NCBI GenBank assembly: GCA_019638935.1
Contig: JAHBSW010000004.1
Span: 1 to 64,000 of the forward strand
DNA from: Cryobacterium sp.
GTDB lineage: Bacteria > Actinomycetota > Actinomycetes > Actinomycetales > Microbacteriaceae
Reading direction: 5' to 3'
Length of the DNA: 64,000 nt
The notes under the pieces were generated by a model that was not told the origin of the DNA, searched no databases, and saw only the letters and a program-made list of their open reading frames with translations. A program made the translations under genes and the position numbers. Below are positions 58,772 through 64,000 of this stretch, piece after piece. How positions within the stretch are numbered: position 1 is the stretch's first letter; each line of letters starts with the position of its first letter.

Positions 58772-58799
58772 ACACCAATGAGTAGACACCAATGAGTAG
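58764..58799 (+). repeat. 14-bp tandem repeat at the end of yebC
   Basis: ATGAGTAGACACCA twice (58764, 58778) and a partial third copy (58792). The first copy contains the yebC stop. Confidence 0.7.
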
Positions 58800-58859
58800 T
58801 CGCCGACGGGTAGTCGAATGAACCGGCAGCCGGATGCTCCCGTCGACTAGGTGGTGACC

Positions 58860-59438
58860 GTGCGGGTTCTAGGCATCGATCCGGGTCTCACCCGCTGCGG
58901 CGTGGGAGTGGTGGATGTCGCGGCGAATCGCACCGCATCCCTCGTTCACGTCGAGGTCTTGCGCACGGCCGCGGACCGGGCGCTCGAACTGCGCTTGCTC
59001 GAACTCGGCGACGGAATCGAGCGGTTGCTCGACGAGTTCAGCCCCGATGCCGTTGCGATCGAGCGTGTGTTCGCTCAGCAGAACCTGCGCAGCGTCATGG
59101 GAGTGGCGCAGGTGAGCGGCGTCGCGCTGCGGTCGGCGGCGCAGCGCGGGCTCGCTATCGGATTTCACACGCCGACCGAGGTCAAAGCCGCACTCACAGG
59201 CTTCGGCCAGGCGGAGAAGAAGCAGCTCGGCACGATGGTGGCCAAGGTTCTGCGACTCGATGCCGTGCCGAAACCGGCGGACGCGAGTGACGCGCTCGCC
59301 CTCGCCATCTGCCACGCGTGGCGGTCGAACGGTTCCGCTTCCGCGAGCGCGGGCCCGCTCACTCCCGCTCAAGAGGCGTGGCGCGCCGCAGAAGCCTCCG
59401 CAGCCTCGTCGGGGGCCGCCCGTAGGCTGAGAGGGTGA
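58860..59438 (+). CDS. ruvC: Holliday junction resolvase RuvC
   Basis: 192-aa endodeoxyribonuclease. The acidic residues are Asp in LGIDPGLTRCG (residue ~6), Glu in VAIERVFAQQN and Asp pair in DASDALALAICH. GTG 58860 is chosen from three in-frame GTG codons because AGGTGG lies 5 nt upstream, and the resulting start MRVLGIDPG is the common family start. Overlaps ruvA by GTGA. Confidence 0.96.
   Translation: MRVLGIDPGLTRCGVGVVDVAANRTASLVHVEVLRTAADRALELRLLELGDGIERLLDEFSPDAVAIERVFAQQNLRSVMGVAQVSGVALRSAAQRGLAIGFHTPTEVKAALTGFGQAEKKQLGTMVAKVLRLDAVPKPADASDALALAICHAWRSNGSASASAGPLTPAQEAWRAAEASAASSGAARRLRG
59423..59428 (+). promoter_or_regulatory. Putative internal -10 upstream of ruvA
   Basis: TAGGCT, 6 nt before GTG 59435, inside the ruvC coding sequence. 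GAGAGG could alternatively be a ribosome binding site. Confidence 0.35.
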
Positions 59439-60058
59439 TCGCCTCCCTTGCCGGCACCGTGCTCTCCCTGTCGGGGACGAGCCTGGTCATCGGCGTGGGA
59501 GGAGTGGGGCTCAAGGTCGTCGTCACCGCTGCTCACGCGCTCACCCTGCGCGAGGGAGAGACGACGACGCTCAGCACCGCGCTCATCGTGCGCGAAGACG
59601 AGTTGTCTCTCTACGGCTTCGTCGACCAGGCCAGCCGCGAGACTTTCGACCTGCTGCTCGGGGTGAGCGGTGTCGGCCCGAAGTCGGCCATGGGCGTGCT
59701 GAGTGAGCTGAGCGTCGACGAGATCGCGGGCGCGGTAGCGCGCGAAGACGACTCCGTGTTTCGCAAGGCACCCGGAATCGGCCCCAAGACCGCCAAGCTC
59801 ATCGTCGTGTCGCTCGCGGGCAAGCTGTTCGCGACCTCGGCGGCGTCCGCGGGCACGGCTTCCGCCTCGACATCCGTCACCGAGCGCGTCGTCTCCGCCC
59901 TCGCGGGCCTCGGCTGGAACGAGAAGGTCGCCGCTCGAGCCGTCGAAGACGCCACCGCGCAGGCCACGGAGGCCGATCGTCAGAGCGTTCAGGCGCTCCT
60001 GCGCATCGCCCTGGCCGAGCTGGGACCGGCACGCGCCTCGAGCGGAGGTGGCCGATGA
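59435..60058 (+). CDS. ruvA: Holliday junction DNA helicase subunit RuvA
   Basis: 207-aa junction-binding subunit, OB-fold then two HhH motifs ([16 protein letters not shown] and [15 protein letters not shown]), then a flexible linker and C-terminal RuvB-binding domain ([20 protein letters not shown]). Overlaps ruvC and ruvB starts (GTGA, ATGA), so all three are co-translated. Confidence 0.96.
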   Translation: MIASLAGTVLSLSGTSLVIGVGGVGLKVVVTAAHALTLREGETTTLSTALIVREDELSLYGFVDQASRETFDLLLGVSGVGPKSAMGVLSELSVDEIAGAVAREDDSVFRKAPGIGPKTAKLIVVSLAGKLFATSAASAGTASASTSVTERVVSALAGLGWNEKVAARAVEDATAQATEADRQSVQALLRIALAELGPARASSGGGR

Positions 60059-61080
60059 GCGACGAATCCCGCATCGCCGTGCCGACACCGGAGTCGGATG
60101 CCGAGCTCGCCTTCGAGGGCGCCCTTAGACCCAAGACCCTCACCGAGTTCGTGGGTCAGGCCAAGGTGCGCGCGCAGCTTCAGCTGTTGCTCGACGCCGC
60201 GCAGCTGCAGAACCGTACGCCTGACCACATCCTGCTGGCAGGCCCACCCGGTCTCGGCAAGACCACTCTCGCGATGATCGTCGCCGAGGAGAGCCGAAGA
60301 CCCCTCCGGCTCTCGAGCGGCCCCGCGATCCAGCATGCCGGCGACCTGGCCGCGCTGCTCTCATCGCTGGTGCCGGGCGAGGTGCTGTTCATCGATGAGA
60401 TCCACCGGATGGCGCGCTCGGCCGAGGAGATGCTCTACCTCGCCATGGAAGACTTTCGCATCGACATCATGGTCGGCAAGGGGGCGGGCGCAACGTCGAT
60501 TCCACTCGACCTGGCACCCTTCACGATCGTCGGTGCGACGACACGGTCGGGGTTGCTTCCCAACCCGCTTCGGGATCGCTTCGGCTTCACCGCGCACCTC
60601 GAGTTCTACGACGATGCCGAGCTCGAGCAGGTGTTGACTCGCGCGGCCACCCTGCTGGGTCTCGACATCGAACGGCACGCACTCGGCGAGATCGCCGGTC
60701 GCAGCCGTGGCACACCGCGCATCGCGAATCGGCTGCTGCGCCGTGTGCGCGACTACATGCTCGTTCACGATTCGAGCGGGCTGGATGCCGTGCACGCCGC
60801 TCTCGAGCTCTACGACGTCGACGAGCTCGGCCTGGATCGGCTCGACCGTGCCGTGCTCGACATCATTCTCGAACGATTCGACGGGGGACCGGTAGGACTC
60901 GGCACGCTCGCCGTCTCGGTCGGCGAGGAGGCCGAGACGATCGAGTCGGTGGTGGAACCCTTTCTCGTGCGGATGGGGCTGTTGACGCGTACCCCACGGG
61001 GTCGGGTGGCGACGAAAGCGGCCTATTCGCACCGCGGGGTGACACGACGCTCCGCGGCACTGTTCGAGGATGACCTATAA
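60055..61080 (+). CDS. ruvB: Holliday junction branch migration ATPase RuvB
   Basis: 341-aa AAA+ motor. Walker [10 protein letters not shown], Walker [10 protein letters not shown], sensor [17 protein letters not shown], and a winged-helix C-terminus ending RSAALF. Coupled to ruvA. TATAAT near the end of this gene may start a separate yajC message. Confidence 0.97.
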   Translation: MSDESRIAVPTPESDAELAFEGALRPKTLTEFVGQAKVRAQLQLLLDAAQLQNRTPDHILLAGPPGLGKTTLAMIVAEESRRPLRLSSGPAIQHAGDLAALLSSLVPGEVLFIDEIHRMARSAEEMLYLAMEDFRIDIMVGKGAGATSIPLDLAPFTIVGATTRSGLLPNPLRDRFGFTAHLEFYDDAELEQVLTRAATLLGLDIERHALGEIAGRSRGTPRIANRLLRRVRDYMLVHDSSGLDAVHAALELYDVDELGLDRLDRAVLDIILERFDGGPVGLGTLAVSVGEEAETIESVVEPFLVRMGLLTRTPRGRVATKAAYSHRGVTRRSAALFEDDL

Positions 61081-61081
61081 T
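61076..61081 (+). promoter_or_regulatory. TATAAT box upstream of yajC
   Basis: Perfect -10 consensus over the last codons of ruvB; -35 not evident. Would give a leader of about 50 nt. Confidence 0.35.
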
Positions 61082-61139
61082 TCAAGGTGGCCGTTCGGCC
61101 GAAGACTACTCCGCAGCAACCCGGAAGGTTCACCCACGC

Positions 61140-61580
61140 ATGCCCGACATTACGATCATCCTCCTGCTGGTAGTGCTGGCGGCGTTTCTCTACTTCCAGT
61201 TCCGCAACAGCCGCAAGCGCCAGGCCGAGGCTGAAAAACGTCGTGAGGCGATGGTTCCCGGCACCGAGGTCATGACGAACTTCGGCCTCTTCGGCACGAT
61301 CGTGTCGATCGACGAAGACGAGAACATCGCCGTTCTCGAGATCTCGCCCGGAGTGACGGCTCGGGTGCACCGGCAGGTGCTGCTCAAGCCGGCTGTGGAT
61401 GCTGAGCCCGAGGCCGTCGAGAGCGGCAGCGAAACCGACGGGTCGACGAGCGGTCCGCAGCTCAACCAGTCCAACGCGATTCACCTGAACGAACCGCAGT
61501 ACGGTGAGCGCGTCGACCCGGACAGCAACGGAAAGTCGGGCGGCAAGGACAAGCCGGGCGGCAAAGGTAACAAGTCCTAG
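61140..61580 (+). CDS. yajC: Preprotein translocase subunit YajC
   Basis: 146 aa with a single N-terminal membrane helix (about residues 4-20) and a cytoplasmic domain VMTNFGLFGTIVSIDEDENIAVLEISPG, then a Gly/Lys-rich tail longer than in E. coli YajC. Member of the SecDF-YajC complex. Directly upstream of secD and secF. Confidence 0.94.
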   Translation: MPDITIILLLVVLAAFLYFQFRNSRKRQAEAEKRREAMVPGTEVMTNFGLFGTIVSIDEDENIAVLEISPGVTARVHRQVLLKPAVDAEPEAVESGSETDGSTSGPQLNQSNAIHLNEPQYGERVDPDSNGKSGGKDKPGGKGNKS

Positions 61581-61663
61581 ACCCTAGGCACTAGCCTGTT
61601 GTGGGCCGCTCGTGCGGCTCGAAGCCATTCGTTTCCGACCCTCCGTAGAAAGCCGAGCCCCAC

Positions 61664-63463
61664 GTGGCAGCAAGACCATCGCCGGTGAAGAAGGCGCAGC
61701 GCACCCTCACGTGGTTCGTTGTGATCGTGCTCGGACTGCTTGCCATTCTCGGAGGCGGCGTTCTCTGGGGCGGCGCGAGCTTCGTGCCGAAGCTCGCGCT
61801 AGACCTCGAGGGCGGAACGCAGATCATCCTTGCCCCGCAGCTCGAGAGCGGCCAGACGGTCTCGCAGGAACAACTCGATCAGTCGGTCGCGATCATTCGT
61901 CAGCGTGTCGACGCCACGGGTGTTGCCGAGGCCGAGATCGCGACGAGCGGGCAGAACGTCGTCGTTTCGCTTCCCGGTGTGCCCGACGAGGCCACGATGG
62001 AGCGCCTCGAGGCGTCGGCGAAGCTCGAGTTCCGGCCCGTCTTGACCTGGGACGCTGCGTCGTCGACACCTGCGCCGTCGCCGAGCGCGACGCCCGCACC
62101 GAACGAGGGTGACGAGTCTGCGGAGGCCGAAGAACTCACCGAGGGTGACGAGCCAGCGGAGGCCGAACAGCCCGAACAGACAGCAGAGCCCTCGACCCCG
62201 CCGACCCCCACCGATGCGAGCGATTACGCGTGGATCACCGAAGAGCTCTTCGACGAGTTCACGAATTTCACCTGTGACAGCGTCGACGAGGCGACCCTGA
62301 GCGTGGCACCGAGCGACAAGCCGCTCATCACCTGTGACGACACCTTGACGATCAAATACCTCCTCGGCCCGGTCGACAAGAACGAAGCAAGCGGTGCCCT
62401 GCTCACCGGCGAGCACATCACGGATGCCACTGCCGACCTTGTGATGAGTTCAACCGGTGTGAGCACGGGCCGATGGGGTGTCACCATCACGTTCGACGAG
62501 GCAGGCACCCAACTGTTCACCGAGGTGTCGCGTCGACTCTTCGCGTTCCCCACGAACGACCCGCGGAACCAGTTCGCCGTCGTGCTCGACGGCAAGGTCA
62601 TCACCGCCCCGACGATGAACGCCCTGATACCCGACGGCAAGCCTCAGATCACCGGAAACTTCACGCAGGAGACGGCGAAGGTGCTCGCGGACCAGCTCAA
62701 GTTCGGCGCGCTGCCCATCGGCTTCACCGTGCTCACTCAGGACACGATCTCGGCAACCCTCGGCACCAGCCAGCTCGAGAGCGGCCTGCTTGCCGGGGCA
62801 ATCGGTCTCGTGCTCGTCGTCGTCTACTCGCTCTTCCAGTATCGAACGCTCGGTCTCGTCACGGTCGCCTCGCTCACGATGGCGGCGGTCATCACCTACC
62901 TGCTCATATCGATCCTGTCCTGGCGGGAAGGCTACCGACTGTCACTCGCGGGCGTCGCCGGCCTCATCGTCGCGATCGGCATCACCGCGGACTCGTTCAT
63001 CGTCTACTTCGAGCGAATCCGAGACGAGCTGCGCGACGGCCGCGGGCTCGAGTCAGCGGTGGAGGCAGGCTGGAAGCGCGCCCTGCGCACGATCTTCGCC
63101 TCCGACACGGTCAACTTCCTCGCTGCGGCGATCCTCTTCATTCTCGCGGTCGGAAACGTGCAGGGCTTCGCGCTCACGCTCGGCCTCACGACGCTCGTCG
63201 ACCTGCTCGTCGTGACGATGTTCACGCATCCGCTCTTGCAACTGCTGGCGAAGACCAGGTTCTTCGGCGACGGGCACCGACTCTCGGGCCTCGACCCGAA
63301 GGCGCTCGGCGCCGTCTATCGTGGTCGCGCGCAGTTCCGCGAGCCCGTTGCCGTGGGCGCCACCAAGCGTGCCAAGAGCAGCAAGGAAGCAGCACGCAGG
63401 CAGACGATCGCGGAGCGAAAAGCCGCCGAAGCCGATAGTCGCGGTGAGAGGAAGGACGGCTGA
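61664..63463 (+). CDS. secD: Protein translocase subunit SecD
   Basis: 599-aa RND-type membrane protein using proton motive force to help Sec export. First helix about residues 18-38, then LDLEGGTQIILAP and periplasmic P1 region, five C-terminal helices with the GxITADSFIVYFERIRDE segment (Asp in TM). The P1 domain holds an unusual ~55-residue Pro/Glu/Thr acidic insertion (about residues 130-185). GTG start. secF begins at the stop (A of TGA and ATG shared). Confidence 0.96.
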   Translation: MAARPSPVKKAQRTLTWFVVIVLGLLAILGGGVLWGGASFVPKLALDLEGGTQIILAPQLESGQTVSQEQLDQSVAIIRQRVDATGVAEAEIATSGQNVVVSLPGVPDEATMERLEASAKLEFRPVLTWDAASSTPAPSPSATPAPNEGDESAEAEELTEGDEPAEAEQPEQTAEPSTPPTPTDASDYAWITEELFDEFTNFTCDSVDEATLSVAPSDKPLITCDDTLTIKYLLGPVDKNEASGALLTGEHITDATADLVMSSTGVSTGRWGVTITFDEAGTQLFTEVSRRLFAFPTNDPRNQFAVVLDGKVITAPTMNALIPDGKPQITGNFTQETAKVLADQLKFGALPIGFTVLTQDTISATLGTSQLESGLLAGAIGLVLVVVYSLFQYRTLGLVTVASLTMAAVITYLLISILSWREGYRLSLAGVAGLIVAIGITADSFIVYFERIRDELRDGRGLESAVEAGWKRALRTIFASDTVNFLAAAILFILAVGNVQGFALTLGLTTLVDLLVVTMFTHPLLQLLAKTRFFGDGHRLSGLDPKALGAVYRGRAQFREPVAVGATKRAKSSKEAARRQTIAERKAAEADSRGERKDG

Positions 63464-64000
63464 TGCGCAGTTTCGCCCAGTTCGGCAATGACCTCTACAC
63501 CGGCAAGCTCTCGTTCAACTTCGTCGGACGACGCGTGCTCTGGTACTCGATCGCGATCGCGCTCATCATCGTTGCGGTCGTCGGCACCATCGGCCGAGGC
63601 GGATTCGCCTTCGGAATCGAGTTCACGGGTGGCTCGCAGTTCACGGTCTCCGACGTGGCCGAGCAGGACCAGTCCATCGCACAGAACGCCGTGGCGACCG
63701 TCGTTCCGGGAGCGGTGACGCGCATAGCGGTCATCGGTGGCGACACACTGCGAATCCAGACGGACCAGCTCACGAACCGTGAGAGCGACGACGTGCGCGA
63801 CGCGCTCGCGCAGGCGTACAACGTCAACTCGAGCGATGTGGACGCGTCGTTCGTCGGCGCGACCTGGGGCCAGGACATCACGAGCAGCGCAATCCGGGCG
63901 CTCATCATCTTCCTCGTGCTAGCGGGGGTCGTGATGGCCATCTACTTCCGCACGTGGAAGATGTCGCTCGCGGCCATGATCGCGCTGCTTCACGACCTCG
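63463..64000 (+). CDS. secF: Protein translocase subunit SecF, N-terminal part, cut by window edge
   Basis: First ~179 residues of SecF. One helix at about 28-48, the FGIEFTGGSQF signature, the periplasmic domain, and the start of TM2 (SAIRALIIFLVLAGVVMAIYFRTWKMSLAAMIALLHDL region) are visible. Starts 1 nt inside the secD stop, so strongly coupled. Confidence 0.95.
   Translation, partial: MRSFAQFGNDLYTGKLSFNFVGRRVLWYSIAIALIIVAVVGTIGRGGFAFGIEFTGGSQFTVSDVAEQDQSIAQNAVATVVPGAVTRIAVIGGDTLRIQTDQLTNRESDDVRDALAQAYNVNSSDVDASFVGATWGQDITSSAIRALIIFLVLAGVVMAIYFRTWKMSLAAMIALLHDL

Overview
The window looks like a chromosomal segment of a high-GC actinobacterium, most probably a member of the Microbacteriaceae (inference). 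The reasons are the Lys/Ala/Thr-rich N-terminal extension on the primary sigma factor, the actinobacterial marker families (SepH, DUF3000, DUF3093, DUF3159, DUF3710, DUF4193, DUF7455), the order sigA - parE/parC - sepH - dut - acnA that also occurs in Streptomyces, the thrS-HIT-pdxS-pdxT-yebC-ruvCAB-yajC-secDF block, and the 36-nt gattgagtagccgcg-type repeats. There are no phages, IS elements, CRISPR arrays or rRNA genes. Most of the window is core metabolism, cell-wall and information processing. No gene-free stretch exceeds 300 bp; the longest are 49979-50252, 8928-9171, 3106-3345 and 50805-51044.

Layout. 1-4965: lpd end, pepA, a PAC2 protein and sigA. 5032-8646: a four-gene, translationally coupled set of MurT-like ligase, GatD-like protein, free-standing alanine-racemase C-domain and full racemase-like protein. 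8694-15327: DUF7455, convergent parE and parC, PLDc_N membrane protein, a phosphodiesterase. 15343-18285: ABC exporter with a divergent WYL regulator. 18312-22372: sepH, DUF4193, DUF3093, dut, DUF3710, DUF3159. 22464-28440: acnA behind a palindromic operator, dxs, an APH-like kinase. 28521-33825: beta-oxidation fadA-fadB, RNase D, DUF3000. 33848-38355: alpha/beta hydrolase, rhodanese-SufE-RibD-like operon, ZapE. 38366-42919: Gly-rich surface protein, Amt, zinc-finger SDR. 42951-47573: second ABC exporter with TetR, DinB-like protein, glycosyltransferase. 47640-48200: four tRNAs plus a tRNA remnant. 48228-52997: accessory stretch with two TetR regulators, an FAD monooxygenase and a lipoprotein carrying a Lon-type (S16) protease domain. 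53091-64000: thrS, HIT, pdxS, pdxT, membrane protein, yebC, ruvCAB, yajC, secD, secF start.

The most interesting part is 5032-8646. The GatD-like protein lacks both the catalytic Cys (Gly94 instead) and the catalytic His (Gly198), the MurT-like partner has no cysteine and so no zinc ribbon, and two racemase-family genes follow in the same operon. Microbacteriaceae have group-B peptidoglycan, cross-linked through the alpha-carboxyl of D-Glu. That is the carboxyl ordinary MurT-GatD amidates, and in B2 walls the bridge carries a D-diamino acid. I propose, as inference, that this cassette makes and/or attaches the B-type bridge residue.

A second theme is start architecture. At least 15 genes have TANNNT followed by 6 or 7 nt and then ATG/GTG, the pattern of leaderless mRNAs. 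This was used to choose several starts, including one symmetrical bidirectional promoter at 33823-33850.
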